A DNA stretch of 64,000 bases from Desulfonema magnum (GCF_017377395.1 NZ_CP061800.1:2294001-2358000); one strand, 5' to 3'. Positions 7,874 to 16,876 are shown, numbered from the stretch's first letter. A program made the numbers and translations. Notes: generated by a model not told the origin, from the letters alone.

Positions 7874-9052
7874 TCAGTTCTTCACACTCTCCGCGACATC
7901 GAACAATGCGCCTGAGATGGCGCTCAGGCTTGAACTCGGAAGCATTCTGACTGTTTTGTTATGCTTTCTGCAAAGCTTTTTCACCTTCAGCGCTGCCCCG
8001 TGACTGTTACAATCCACCGGACAGATAATCAGGTCCGAGCGTCTGACTCTGACCTCCAGATTTTCCTTTCCGTTTCTCATGTAGCCGTCATGATAATCAA
8101 ACTCACCGCCGGCAGATTCGATAAGATGCCTGTACAGATGTTTTATCCGGGTGATGCCGCCCACAATAAGAATCCGTTTGGCGCAAATTCGGAATCTGGG
8201 ACATTCCTCATTGCACCCGTCTTCACAACGGATAAAACCGGAGAGTTGGGAGATCAGCCCGCTCATTTCATTCGCCAGGCCATGGTTTGCTGTTTTCATA
8301 TCAGATATCTGAGTTCGAAGTCTTTGGTTCTCCAGTTCCAGCCGCATGGTCCGATCCGATACTGCTTTATCCGCCTCTCTGACCTTTTCCCTCAGCGCGA
8401 TATTCTCCGCTTCCAAATCTCGGACCCGCTTTTCTTTTAAAACCCGGTCCTGTGAGAAAGAATTCCGCTTCTCTGTAAAACATCGCATGTCATGTAACGC
8501 GTCTTTCAGGTTTGAATTTTCTTTTTTGGCTTTTTTATGACTTTCTTTTTCCCGATTCAGAAGCCTTGCCAATTTCTCATTGGCTTTCTGTTGCAAAGTG
8601 AGGTCACGCCGTGCCTGCATAACTTCTGCCAGATGGGCATGAGACAGCATATGAATCTCACCGAATATCTCCTTGAGATGTTCCTCTGACAGATTTTTTC
8701 TGATCGCGGCCACATAGAAGGGGCCATCCAAATCGCCTTGCCTGAAAGCATTACGCCATTCTTCCATGAACTGGTCCGCATCCAGATCAAAAAGACTTGA
8801 AACGCTGTTCTGATATTTATGCCTGAGATACCTTTCGACTTTCAGAGACACCCGGTTCTCTTTGTTCATATGCTCCATAATAATTCTGTGAAGCTCATAG
8901 GATGTCAGCCTTTTGGTCTGATAACCGAGTTTTTTGATCAGCTTTCTGTGTTCCGCAATACTGAGACACGCGCCAATGACAGGGCATTTGAAATGGGGAT
9001 GAATCTCCCATATAAAATTTGGCCGTACTTCTTCGTTTTTAAAGGATTTCAT
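7874..9052 (-). CDS. coiled-coil protein with C-terminal DUF2325 domain
   Basis: A 392-residue protein. The N-terminal half (1-~145) has HPHFKCPVIGACLSIAEHRK, a conserved lead-in seen in this type. Residues ~145-265 form a long charged coiled coil (LLNREKESHKKAKKENSNL, RVLKEKRVRDLEAENIALR). The end (~296-392) is DUF2325: ILIVGGITRIKHLYRHLIES, a Rossmann-like strand-loop-helix, then DLIICPVDCNSHGAALKVKK. DUF2325 proteins occur in metal- or redox-linked gene sets; their activity is unknown. There is a Cys pair pattern CEDGCNEECPRFRIC (~275-290) that could bind metal. Intact and full length. Confidence 0.7.
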   Translation of the reverse strand: MKSFKNEEVRPNFIWEIHPHFKCPVIGACLSIAEHRKLIKKLGYQTKRLTSYELHRIIMEHMNKENRVSLKVERYLRHKYQNSVSSLFDLDADQFMEEWRNAFRQGDLDGPFYVAAIRKNLSEEHLKEIFGEIHMLSHAHLAEVMQARRDLTLQQKANEKLARLLNREKESHKKAKKENSNLKDALHDMRCFTEKRNSFSQDRVLKEKRVRDLEAENIALREKVREADKAVSDRTMRLELENQRLRTQISDMKTANHGLANEMSGLISQLSGFIRCEDGCNEECPRFRICAKRILIVGGITRIKHLYRHLIESAGGEFDYHDGYMRNGKENLEVRVRRSDLIICPVDCNSHGAALKVKKLCRKHNKTVRMLPSSSLSAISGALFDVAESVKN

Positions 9053-9075
9053 TGGACAACCCTCCGTGTTCGGTG

Positions 9076-9118
9076 TCAGATGTTATGAAGAAGAAAGGTG
9101 AACATTCTGAACATCTGA
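9076..9118. promoter_or_regulatory. inverted repeat upstream of the DUF2325 gene
   Basis: TCAGATGTT is repeated in inverse as AACATCTGA 25 bases apart, just ahead of the start codon of the minus-strand DUF2325 gene. A variant TCAGATG recurs at about 9201. Size and spacing fit either a leader hairpin or an operator; neither is shown. Confidence 0.35.
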
Positions 9119-9209
9119 TATGTAACACCCAACACTCAATTTTGTTCAAACGTATAAATTTTGGTGAGCCTAAAATTATTGACAAAAAAATATACTTCTG
9201 TCAGATGCT

Positions 9210-9599
9210 TCAATAATGACAGAGATGTCTCAGTTCTTCAAAAGGTTCTTCGTCAAGAAACCTCAGTCCCCTTCTTTTTATATCGTTTTGGATCATATCC
9301 TCGGTAAAAAGGGTGATGACGACATTCATAACACACAGCGCATAATACTCAGACTGAAACAGGCTGATTTTATACAACTGCCTGACTTTTTCCTTTCCCT
9401 TAAATTTCTCGGAACGCAAATCCACATTTTTTCCCATGCCCCTGACTTTGTTCAGGGCGCTGGCGATGACTCTCCGTATCTGCTTCGAAGTTCTTCTTTT
9501 TCTCCTCGTAGCCGGATCATTGACTCTCAGTTTATAGGTGTTCACTGTATGTGCTCCGATACGCCAGTTGCTTTGGACTCTTTTTCCAACCTTTGCCAT
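9210..9599 (-). CDS. unknown basic protein
   Basis: 129 residues from the ATG placed five bases after GGAGG; a GTG six bases upstream is possible but too close to the ribosome site. The N-terminal half is very basic (RVNDPATRRKRRTSKQIRR) and predicted helical, the C-terminal half has one hydrophobic strand/helix pair (YYALCVMNVVITLF). I recognise no family. The ribosome site overlaps the last codons of the diguanylate cyclase gene, so the two are surely co-translated. Confidence 0.55.
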   Translation of the reverse strand: MAKVGKRVQSNWRIGAHTVNTYKLRVNDPATRRKRRTSKQIRRVIASALNKVRGMGKNVDLRSEKFKGKEKVRQLYKISLFQSEYYALCVMNVVITLFTEDMIQNDIKRRGLRFLDEEPFEELRHLCHY

Positions 9600-9601
9600 T
9601 T

Positions 9602-10642
9602 TCACCTCCGGTTTGCAAGCTTAAATTCCTTCTCAGACGCTGGTTTTCCAAGTTCCTCCAATTTTGTTTCCAAACATTGGTTTGGCAACGTAATAACTTG
9701 TTTTGTCTGAGCATCATTTACAATGATTTTTTTTCTGCCAGTATTTTTGGACTGATAGACAGCATCGTCAGCGGCTTTGATGAGCGTTCGGATATCCTTC
9801 TCAATATTGCCATGCCCGCAGATGAATTCAGCAACGCCGATACTGAGCGTTGAATCTCCGAGCGCGCCTTTTTTATATCTGCACCATATGCGGGCTGCGA
9901 TCTCAAGGACTTTTTCCAAACAGGTTTCCGACACAATGACGCCGAATTCATCTCCGCCATAGCGAAAAGGAAAATCCGTTCCTTTTCGGGTGGAATCCAT
10001 AAGAATCCTTCCCAGCCTGATCAGCAATTCGTCACCAGCCTGATGACCAAATTTATCATTGATTTGCTTAAATTCATCCACATCAATGAGGATCAGGAAA
10101 AAAGCATGGCCGGACTCTCTCGCATTTTCGGCAAGTTCCTTTATTTTTGCATCAAAACACCGCCTGTTATATAAATGCGTTAACGAATCTTTTAGCGACA
10201 AATCTTTGAATTCCGCTCCTGTTTTTTCACTTGCAAGTAGCTGAGAGCGTAAGAAATTCGAACGGTTTGAAATGACTCTGAGCATCCAGTTCATATTTCG
10301 CTTGAGTTGTATCATTTCCGATTCTTCTTCTTCCTCATTCGGGAGATCGAAAAAAAAATCATATTTTCCCATCCTGATGCGTTGACAAAACCCGTTCATC
10401 TCCCTGATTTCCCTGAGTACGATAACATATGCCAGGGCATTCGCCAGCGGAATCACCAGACCCACGGAAACCGACAATCCTAAAGAAGTATAACAGATCA
10501 GTTTTGAAATCTGCCCTGTTTCAAGCAAATAAAGCGTAAATATTTCTGGTATAATAAGGATAAAAAACAGCATAATGGCGATTTTATGTTTCACGCATAA
10601 ACGAGAGAGCATATCTGAGCTTATCAACCTCCCTTTGAGCAT
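9602..10642 (-). CDS. membrane-bound diguanylate cyclase (GGDEF)
   Basis: A 346-residue protein: two N-terminal membrane helices (IAMLFFILIIPEIFTLYLL and LGLSVSVGLVIPLANALAYV), a short HAMP-like linker, then a complete GGDEF domain from SLTHLYNRRCFD. The active site is FRYGGDEFGV (~residue 225-233) and the Mg-binding LILIDVDEFKQIND segment is intact, so synthesis of c-di-GMP from GTP is expected. The product-inhibition site, usually R-x-x-D before the GGDEF strand, reads KGTD with an Arg one place earlier, so feedback may be weak. It pairs in function with the HD-GYP protein encoded downstream. Confidence 0.85.
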   Translation of the reverse strand: MLKGRLISSDMLSRLCVKHKIAIMLFFILIIPEIFTLYLLETGQISKLICYTSLGLSVSVGLVIPLANALAYVIVLREIREMNGFCQRIRMGKYDFFFDLPNEEEEESEMIQLKRNMNWMLRVISNRSNFLRSQLLASEKTGAEFKDLSLKDSLTHLYNRRCFDAKIKELAENARESGHAFFLILIDVDEFKQINDKFGHQAGDELLIRLGRILMDSTRKGTDFPFRYGGDEFGVIVSETCLEKVLEIAARIWCRYKKGALGDSTLSIGVAEFICGHGNIEKDIRTLIKAADDAVYQSKNTGRKKIIVNDAQTKQVITLPNQCLETKLEELGKPASEKEFKLANRR

Positions 10643-10650
10643 ATTCGCCG

Positions 10651-10734
10651 AGGAGTGCTGAAATGAAATTTTAGCACCACCTCACGCTCTCAGTCCTTTG
10701 AGAAATGTGCGAAAATTTCATTTCAGCACTTCTC
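10651..10734. repeat. palindromic repeat, GGAGTGCTRAAATGAAA type (copy 2)
   Basis: AGGAGTGCTGAAATGAAATT on the left is inverted as AAATTTCATTTCAGCACTTCT on the right, with a changed loop. Same family as 331-420. It separates the GGDEF gene from whatever drives it. Confidence 0.75.
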
Positions 10735-10957
10735 TTTCAATTCATGAATACGCTCCTTATTACTCGATGTTCAAGTTCTTTTCTGTCATTCCGTTCGACT
10801 GAGTTCACGCCGAAGCCTGCGAAAGCAGGACCCCACAGTTCCCGGAACGCTTGCATCTGCCCAAAACGGATTCCTGCTTTCCTATAAATAACACGTTTTT
10901 TGTTCGAATCGGATCCAAAAACTTAATCATCGAGTTATTATCTCCGGGTGTTCAGGA
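10735..10957. other. gene-free stretch with dispersed-repeat sequence
   Basis: No gene seen. The segment GTCATTCCG...CCTGCGAAAGCAGGA...CGGATTCCTGCTTTCC and the end CGGATCCAAAAACTTAATCATCGAGT recur in similar form at 50330-50410, so this is another dispersed repeat. It lies between divergent-looking functional blocks on the same strand and may hold the promoter for the GGDEF run. Confidence 0.5.
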
Positions 10958-11689
10958 TTATCCGGGTGTTTGTTCTGACACCCGAACAAAAACTTTCCGG
11001 CCTTCCTGTTCCTGCAAGAAGAGCCGAAGTCCGTCCGAACTGGAGATAATGAGAGGATTCTGCCGGGTCATAAAAAGAGACTTGGCCTGCTCCACCCCCT
11101 CCAGCATCAGCGTCTTACCGGGAGTGATCCCCTGAAGGGTAAGGCTTTTCTTAATTCTCTGTCCTCCCAGGATATCTGTGACTTCAAATTTCTCTTTGAC
11201 ACCGGCAGACGCAAATTGCAAATATTTTTCCCCCATGCGTCCCCATATTTTGGCAGCCATGCCTTCGTTCAGGCGAATCCGCTTTTCCTCTTCCACGAGG
11301 GTGATATATTCCATGGGCGGAATTTTTCGGACAAAGGTAATTTCATCATTTTCTCTGACGCCGAGAGTCTTCAGAGTTTTTTCCAGAGAGCCGCCGCAGG
11401 TGACACCTTCTATATGACCACTCTCCCCTGGTTTCAGTTCAACCAGGGGAAGCTTACGTCCGTCATCCAGATGCGCCACGATTCGGGAGGCCATGCCGCC
11501 GCCCAGAATAAATTCTCCCCCGGGACCGCGAACTCTGACAGGCTGAATCAATACCTCTTCGTCCAGACGCGTCAAGCTGCTTCCCTCAAAAAGTCCCATC
11601 CGTCTGAGACGCATCTCCATACTGAGGTCTTCCACTTTCACAAGAATCAAAGTTCTGCCCAAAGGCGCATCAATTAAGGATGTGTACAT
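10958..11689 (-). CDS. protein with tandem FeoA-like domains
   Basis: 243 residues. The first ~80 residues are a FeoA-type SH3 fold (RRMGLFEGSSLTRLDEE, then GPGGEFILGGGMASRIVAHL). The last ~75 residues repeat the pattern (LTLQGITPGKTLMLEGVEQA, PLIISSSDGLRLFLQEQEGR). A third copy, weaker, lies between (VTCGGSLEKTLKTLGVREND). FeoA domains are small cytosolic partners of FeoB; a protein with two or three in a chain is not the usual form. The start overlaps the end of the upstream P1B ATPase gene by 16 bases, which implies translational coupling to that pump. I infer a regulatory or docking role on the ATPase. Confidence 0.7.
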   Translation of the reverse strand: MYTSLIDAPLGRTLILVKVEDLSMEMRLRRMGLFEGSSLTRLDEEVLIQPVRVRGPGGEFILGGGMASRIVAHLDDGRKLPLVELKPGESGHIEGVTCGGSLEKTLKTLGVRENDEITFVRKIPPMEYITLVEEEKRIRLNEGMAAKIWGRMGEKYLQFASAGVKEKFEVTDILGGQRIKKSLTLQGITPGKTLMLEGVEQAKSLFMTRQNPLIISSSDGLRLFLQEQEGRKVFVRVSEQTPG

Positions 11690-13803
11690 GCTTGTTCTCC
11701 TTCTTCAAAACATTGCGGAGGCTTTTTTCCGGCCATGGCCGCGTATCCGAGTATGCCCACAGTGTTCATATTATGCAGGAGCGCGGCCGCTGCCGGCGGA
11801 AGTACACCGCACATTGCCAGCAGCAGAAAGATCGAATTGAATCCCACGGCCGATGTAAAACAGTTTTGGATAATTTCAAGGCTGTTGTCTGCTATTTCTT
11901 TGGCAGCCACCAGCGTGTTCAGGTCTTCTTTTAAAAGAACAACCTGGGCTGATTCCCTGGCCAGATCCGCTCCTCCGGGCATGCATATCCCCACATCTGC
12001 TGTGACAAGCGCGGGCGCGTCGTTTACGCCGTCCCCTGCAAAAGCCAGAACATGACCTGCCTCCCTGAGTTCCCGAACAATCTCAGCCTTGTCTTCCGGT
12101 TTGAGCTCCCAATGCACCTTATCCACCGCATCCAGACGGGCTGCCAAAGCCCGGGCCGTGTCCCTGTGGTCCCCGGTGAGAATCACAATTTTCTGAATAC
12201 CATGATGTTTTAACTGGCGAAGCACTTCAGGGGCTTCGGGTCTTAATTCGTCCTGTAACGCGATCACGCCTTCCAGAACATCTCCCCTGGCAACATAAAG
12301 CAGACTTTTCCCCTGCCCCCGAATCTCCCGGGCCAGGCTGTCGGCCGCGGAACAGTCAATCCCTTCATCCTCCGCGATGAAATGATGGCTTCCCACAAGT
12401 ACCCGCTCGCCCTCGACGTAAGCTGAGACGCCATGGGCGACAATAAAGTCAACCTGACTGAGCGACAGCATTTCCAGATTCCGTTCTCTGGCGGCTTTTA
12501 CCACTGCTTTGGCAACAGGATGGGCATAATGTTCCTCGGCTGCCGCAGCCAGTGCGAGCAGTTCATCCTCGCTCATATTTTCCAGAGGGAAGATATCCGT
12601 GACGATCAGAATCCCCCGGGTCAGGGTTCCTGTTTTGTCAAACACAAGCGTATCCACACGGGACAGGGCATCCAGTGCATGAGAACCTTTGATAAGGACA
12701 CCGCAATGCGCTGCACTGAACATGGACATCTTAACGGCCACAGGCGTTGACAGCTTGACCGCACATGAATAATCCACCGTAAGCACGGACGCGGCCCGAC
12801 GGATATCCCGGGTCAGGAGCCACGAGGCCAGTCCCAGACCAAAGGTTACCGGAACCAGTTTATCTGCCAGAATGTCGCTCTGTTTCTGGGTTTTTGATTT
12901 AAATCTCAGCGAATTCTCCAAAAATCGGCTGATTCTGGCGGTGGTGGTTTCCTGCCCCACCTGTCTGGCGCTGATTTTAATCCGTCCCTCTGATACAAGG
13001 GAACCGGACAGCACCTCATCTCCGGGCTGAACATGAATCGGAACGGATTCGCCAGTAATGGAACTCTGATTGACCAGTGCCTCCCCGCCGCTCACTTCGC
13101 CGTCCACCGGTATCATTTCACCTGAGCCGCAGATTACCAGATCGCCGATTGTGATCTCATCTGCACTCACTTTGACTTCCTGGCCGTCTCGCTCCACCCA
13201 GACTTCCTCTGACTGGGGACGAAGCAGACTTCTCAGCAGCGCGTTGGTTTTTTCCTCGGAAAGCTGTTCCAGATATCCTCCGAGTGCCAGAAGAAAAACA
13301 ATGATATTCGCGGTAAAGTAGTCTTTTCGCAAAAGGGAAAATCCGACTGCCGCAGCGTCCAGCGTTTCAACTCGGATGCCCTCGGTCAGCGATGTGGTGA
13401 TCCCCTGGGTGAGCGTAGGCAAAGCAAGCCCCCAGCTTAAAGGCGGTCTGAACGGTCTGGGAAGTGCGGGTGTTAAAAACGCTAAAATTCCGTTAATTGC
13501 CACGCTCAGAGAATCTGTGACAGGTTCTCTGTGAATATCGGCCTGAAATGTTTCATGAGGAATATTTTCAAGGCAGGCCAGAATCAGCTCTCTGTTCTGC
13601 ATATTGCCGTCATATCGCACAGCAATACAGGCTGCTTTAAGATTAAACCGCACTGCCTCCACCCCGGGAACATTCAGAAGCACGGCTTCCAGATAAACCG
13701 GATCAAACGCGGGATCATGCAGAACAGAGATACGAATCCTCAGACGATACGGCAGTTCATGAAGAATACGAATTCTGTTCTCTCTTTGTTTACAAACAGT
13801 CAT
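11674..13803 (-). CDS. fezB: P1B-type metal ATPase with SCA in place of CPC (FezB/P1B-6-like)
   Basis: 709 residues. An N-terminal degenerate HMA-like domain (HELPYRLRIRI, residues ~15-25) lacks the Cys pair. The pump core is complete: ITGESVP (~254), phosphorylated Asp in VFDKTGTLT (~388), HP motif in YAHPVAKAV, and GDGVNDAPAL (~590). The metal-site helix reads DYSCAVKLSTP (~343-353) where most P1B pumps have CPC, CPH or SPC. From memory this SC(A) form marks subgroup P1B-6, to which FezB, the pump of iron-storing ferrosome organelles, belongs. The neighbours (small glycine-zipper and helix proteins, FeoA-like genes) fit that reading. Expected role: moving ferrous iron into a membrane compartment. 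Specificity is inference. Confidence 0.65.
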   Translation of the reverse strand: MTVCKQRENRIRILHELPYRLRIRISVLHDPAFDPVYLEAVLLNVPGVEAVRFNLKAACIAVRYDGNMQNRELILACLENIPHETFQADIHREPVTDSLSVAINGILAFLTPALPRPFRPPLSWGLALPTLTQGITTSLTEGIRVETLDAAAVGFSLLRKDYFTANIIVFLLALGGYLEQLSEEKTNALLRSLLRPQSEEVWVERDGQEVKVSADEITIGDLVICGSGEMIPVDGEVSGGEALVNQSSITGESVPIHVQPGDEVLSGSLVSEGRIKISARQVGQETTTARISRFLENSLRFKSKTQKQSDILADKLVPVTFGLGLASWLLTRDIRRAASVLTVDYSCAVKLSTPVAVKMSMFSAAHCGVLIKGSHALDALSRVDTLVFDKTGTLTRGILIVTDIFPLENMSEDELLALAAAAEEHYAHPVAKAVVKAARERNLEMLSLSQVDFIVAHGVSAYVEGERVLVGSHHFIAEDEGIDCSAADSLAREIRGQGKSLLYVARGDVLEGVIALQDELRPEAPEVLRQLKHHGIQKIVILTGDHRDTARALAARLDAVDKVHWELKPEDKAEIVRELREAGHVLAFAGDGVNDAPALVTADVGICMPGGADLARESAQVVLLKEDLNTLVAAKEIADNSLEIIQNCFTSAVGFNSIFLLLAMCGVLPPAAAALLHNMNTVGILGYAAMAGKKPPQCFEEGEQACTHP

Positions 13804-13812
13804 CTGGTTTCT

Positions 13813-14022
13813 CTATCTTCTTTTAGGTTGATAAAGACTGTAATGCCAGTAGGAAAAACCCACCAGCGCCAGACCTGAAACAATATGCAGCGTCCGGTTC
13901 TCCTGGCCTCTGAACCCCGTATAGACAAGCGTACCCATGGATAATGCCATGCCAACTTTTGCAATGGAGCGTTTGTCTTCAGTCGGTGTTTTCTTCTTCT
14001 CCACCTCCGTGATTTTTTTCAT
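13813..14022 (-). CDS. small two-helix membrane protein
   Basis: 69 residues from the ATG that follows an ideal AGGAGG box by four bases; the longer open frame upstream runs through a heptamer repeat array and is not real. After a charged leader (KKITEVEKKKTPTEDKRSI) come two hydrophobic helices, VGMALSMGTLVYTGF and LHIVSGLALVGFSYWHYSLY, then a basic end. The layout is a membrane hairpin. It ends nine bases before the SC(A)-type ATPase gene, so it very probably belongs to the same complex or compartment. No named family recognised. Confidence 0.65.
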   Translation of the reverse strand: MKKITEVEKKKTPTEDKRSIAKVGMALSMGTLVYTGFRGQENRTLHIVSGLALVGFSYWHYSLYQPKRR

Positions 14023-14034
14023 ATTTCCTCCTGT

Positions 14035-14188
<154 letters not shown>

Positions 14189-14424
14189 CAATATTACTCT
14201 TTCTGACTCATCTCGGACTTGATATCCTTGATCTGTTCTTTTACTTCTTCGACACCACCCTGGACCACGGACATGAGATTGACCGTGCCGCGCACAATAG
14301 CCCGCTGAATAGTGGAGTTGGTGAGCAGGAAAGTAAGCCCCGCGCCTACAAAAAAGCCTTTGAGATAGCAGGGGTCGGAAAAGTTAAAGTATGCTGAAAA
14401 CACGCTCTGCTGATTATCATAAGG

Positions 14425-16293
14425 TGGGGCGTCTAAATTCACTCCGATTTCTTGACTGCTTTTTGGACCATCCCTCTGACCTAAAAAAACTTTATCCGCA
14501 TGCCGCCTCTGAAATCTTAATTTCCGGGAGCGATTCAGCTCGATTTTCCAACTCGGTCAGGGGGCCGGTTATTTTTTTACAATTACTTGAAATATTTATA
14601 TTTATAATTTTTTTTGCTCGTTTTTCGGACTCCGGAATAAACTCAGAATTTTCTGCTGTTTTATCCGAGAGTATTTCAAGACTGCCAGGGTTTGCCAGGA
14701 TTTTACGACGTTGTTTGGTTAAAGAAAATAAAGACTCTGAAAATTCTTGTTGCTCTCTGAGACTGATATTCATGACTCTTCGGGCATCTTCTCTGGTCAG
14801 TTCACCACACATGGCGGGCATGCGCAGAGCTATGCGATTGGCGTCTTTTATCTCTCCGGTTCCATGTTGCTTTGAAACTGCGAACAGAGACTCTATATTA
14901 TCAGAAGTTATTGGCATTCCTATATTTTCTAATTTAAGCTCCTTGGCAATTATGATATGTTTGTCTAACCAATTAGTAAAACCTGTACGCACAGATGATC
15001 GCGGAGGAATGGCTTCAAGCAGCTTTTTACTTTCTTCATAAGTTTCCAGGTTAAGCCCCTTAGTTTTAAGTATTTTCTGGCATTCTGAAAGAGTACCTGA
15101 GTCGCGAAGAAAACATTCTATAAAATTTCTGCACCTCGGAATCTGATCAATGCCTGCTCGCAGCTTTGAAAGGACGGATCCCTTTGGGGCACGACCTCTC
15201 GGAGAATGTCTGAGCAACTGAGCCGCCCAATTCACCAGGCGGCGGAGGTTCATAAATCTTGATTTTGTTGAAACCTTCGGAGGTGCAAGACAGGCAAGAA
15301 CAGTCTGTTTGAATTTTTTTGAAACTTTACCGACCGCAGAGATAAAGATATCAAACATCGGATGATTCTGATATTCATGTTTTAAAAGATTAGCGACAGT
15401 GTGTGATATATCGTCAATGCTGACACTGGGAAGGCCTTGTTCCGCCAAAAGCCTGGTAGCTTTGGCAAGGTCTGTTCCTCCGTCTTTGAGATATGCTACC
15501 GGCATTCCCCCGATACCGATAACTTTTTTCAAAAAATCAGCTATGGCCTCACCAGTCCAGGATACTGCTACTGAAACAGCAACGCAGTTTACATCTTTAA
15601 GAGTAGGAGCGGTTTCATTCAAATCATGATGGTTAGCATTCAATGACAGCAAAGTAAGAATTTTACCTTTTCCTAAGGCAATACTGATATCTATTATATA
15701 AACAAAGCCGTTGGAAAACGGATTGCTGTTAATTTCAGCCCCGCGCAGCGGGACGGCATTTCGGAGTCTTGCTACGGATAATCGGGTGACCCAGTTAATA
15801 ATTGTCTGAACACATGGGACTTTTGTTATTCCCAAGTAATCAGCAAGAACTCTGAGAACTCTCGGTACCGCTCGGAAACTTATATGAGCAACTATAAAAA
15901 GCTTCAAACAAATATAGATAAGTTCTTCTTTGTTGTGAACAGGCTGAGTATTTTTCTGACGTTCTTTTTCCAGTTGTTTTCTGGCTTCATCGGCATCTTT
16001 CTTGTATTTATCACGCTCTTTTTTAATACGGCGCTTTTCTTTTTCATGATAACGTGCATTCTTGCCACGTTCAATCGCTTTTTTCTTCCAGTTATCTCTG
16101 CTTTTTATCAATTTGGACTTTGAACTCATAATAATCCTCGTAATTTTATTAATATTGACATAATAGTATGGTAAATATGTTAAAATAACAATCAAACTAT
16201 ATATTATCAAGATGAATCTATAATTGATTACATGAAGAGGTCCAAATTGTAGTTAAAAAAATTAAGCCAAAAAGGCTGTTTTTAGACGCCCCA
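14425..16293 (-). mobile_element. insertion sequence of 1869 bp with 9-bp target duplication
   Basis: Inverted ends TGGGGCGTCTAAA / TTTAGACGCCCCA; ATCATAAGG is repeated directly at 14416-14424 and 16294-16302. A single transposase gene. The sequence inside is more AT-rich than its surroundings. Confidence 0.9.
14492..16129 (-). CDS. transposase of the 1869-bp IS (family not recognised)
   Basis: 545 residues from the ATG after GAGG (MSSKSKLIKSRDNWKKKA); the frame is open further upstream but without a ribosome site. A strongly basic coiled-coil leader (residues ~1-75) is followed by a DDE-like core: YIIDISIALGKGKI (first Asp), AYLKDGGTDLAKA (second Asp), and SDNIESLFAVSKQHGTGEI (Glu). The segment FRAVPRVLRVLADYLGI before the core looks like a helix-turn-helix. 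It does not look like IS1, IS3, IS4, IS5, IS66 or IS630 enzymes known to me. The gene looks intact. Confidence 0.75.
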   Translation of the reverse strand: MSSKSKLIKSRDNWKKKAIERGKNARYHEKEKRRIKKERDKYKKDADEARKQLEKERQKNTQPVHNKEELIYICLKLFIVAHISFRAVPRVLRVLADYLGITKVPCVQTIINWVTRLSVARLRNAVPLRGAEINSNPFSNGFVYIIDISIALGKGKILTLLSLNANHHDLNETAPTLKDVNCVAVSVAVSWTGEAIADFLKKVIGIGGMPVAYLKDGGTDLAKATRLLAEQGLPSVSIDDISHTVANLLKHEYQNHPMFDIFISAVGKVSKKFKQTVLACLAPPKVSTKSRFMNLRRLVNWAAQLLRHSPRGRAPKGSVLSKLRAGIDQIPRCRNFIECFLRDSGTLSECQKILKTKGLNLETYEESKKLLEAIPPRSSVRTGFTNWLDKHIIIAKELKLENIGMPITSDNIESLFAVSKQHGTGEIKDANRIALRMPAMCGELTREDARRVMNISLREQQEFSESLFSLTKQRRKILANPGSLEILSDKTAENSEFIPESEKRAKKIININISSNCKKITGPLTELENRAESLPEIKISEAACG

Positions 16294-16525
16294 ATCATAA
16301 GGTACTGCCATGGCGTTTTGAGAGGGCGGATAGCCATATTCGTAACCTTCGCTGTATTGGTAATAATTCTGGTCGTGCTGAGGATAATAAGCATATTGGC
16401 CTGCTGTATTGTATGCCTGAGCCTGTGGATCGCCGGAAGTGCAGCTATAATATGACTGAGGCTGAGTCGTCGCCTGATGATATGGGGGAAATGGTTTACT
16501 CATTTTTCTCTCCTTTCCAAGAAAA

Positions 16526-16876
16526 TTATTTTTTATCAGATTCAGTTATCGCATCCCAGAAATATTTTGTGCCGGTTGCCACAACTACCAGTCCCAGCAG
16601 AGAAAGCAGTCCTCTGTTTGTTCCGAAACTGCCGACCACCGCGGTGGCTGTAGCGGTCGCCACGCCCGCACCGGCTGCTTCCTTGATGACATTGCCCATG
16701 GCCTCCTGGCGGTTTATCTCTCCTGATTTGACCTGGCGGATATTTCGGGCTGCCGCGCCGGTTCCGCCCACAATAGCGCCAACACCGCCCATGGTGAGGG
16801 CCGCGTGCGGGACATAACTGGTGGTTGCTACCCGTGTGTTTGCCACAGCGGTTGCGGGATATGCATGGTAAGACAT
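16526..16876 (-). CDS. glycine-zipper membrane-type protein of the ferrosome-like locus
   Basis: 116 residues. Two long Gly/Ala-rich hydrophobic helices, HAALTMGGVGAIVGGTGAAA and AAGAGVATATATAVVGSFGT, are joined by a polar segment with the motif SGEINRQEAMGNVIKE; a third hydrophobic helix (LLSLLGLVVVATGTKYFWD) precedes the charged end. GxxxG packing and small size resemble membrane-curving proteins of magnetosome or ferrosome gene sets (inference from general features, not a family match). RBS GGAGA is six bases ahead. It lies 22 bases before the split helix-protein gene and so is part of the same run. Confidence 0.65.
   Translation of the reverse strand: MSYHAYPATAVANTRVATTSYVPHAALTMGGVGAIVGGTGAAARNIRQVKSGEINRQEAMGNVIKEAAGAGVATATATAVVGSFGTNRGLLSLLGLVVVATGTKYFWDAITESDKK

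Larger units (their letters stand above)
14194..16503 (-). pseudogene. membrane-helix protein gene split by an IS
   Basis: The N-terminal 70 codons (16303-16503 plus the 9-bp target) encode a Tyr/Gln-rich, low-complexity leader (QYAYYPQHDQNYYQYSEGY) that ends AVPYD. The C-terminal 73 codons continue in frame NQQSVFSAYFNF...YLKGFFVGAGLTFLLTNS...SVVQGGVEEVKEQIKD. Removing the IS and one copy of CCTTATGAT restores one 143-residue protein. Its helix (KG-x8-LLTNS) matches the end of the 512-residue protein encoded upstream (KGAAIGVAATLLLTNSAVK), so the two are paralogues: soluble disordered front, single glycine-rich membrane helix, charged tail. In the present state both halves end in foreign codons. 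Confidence 0.85.
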
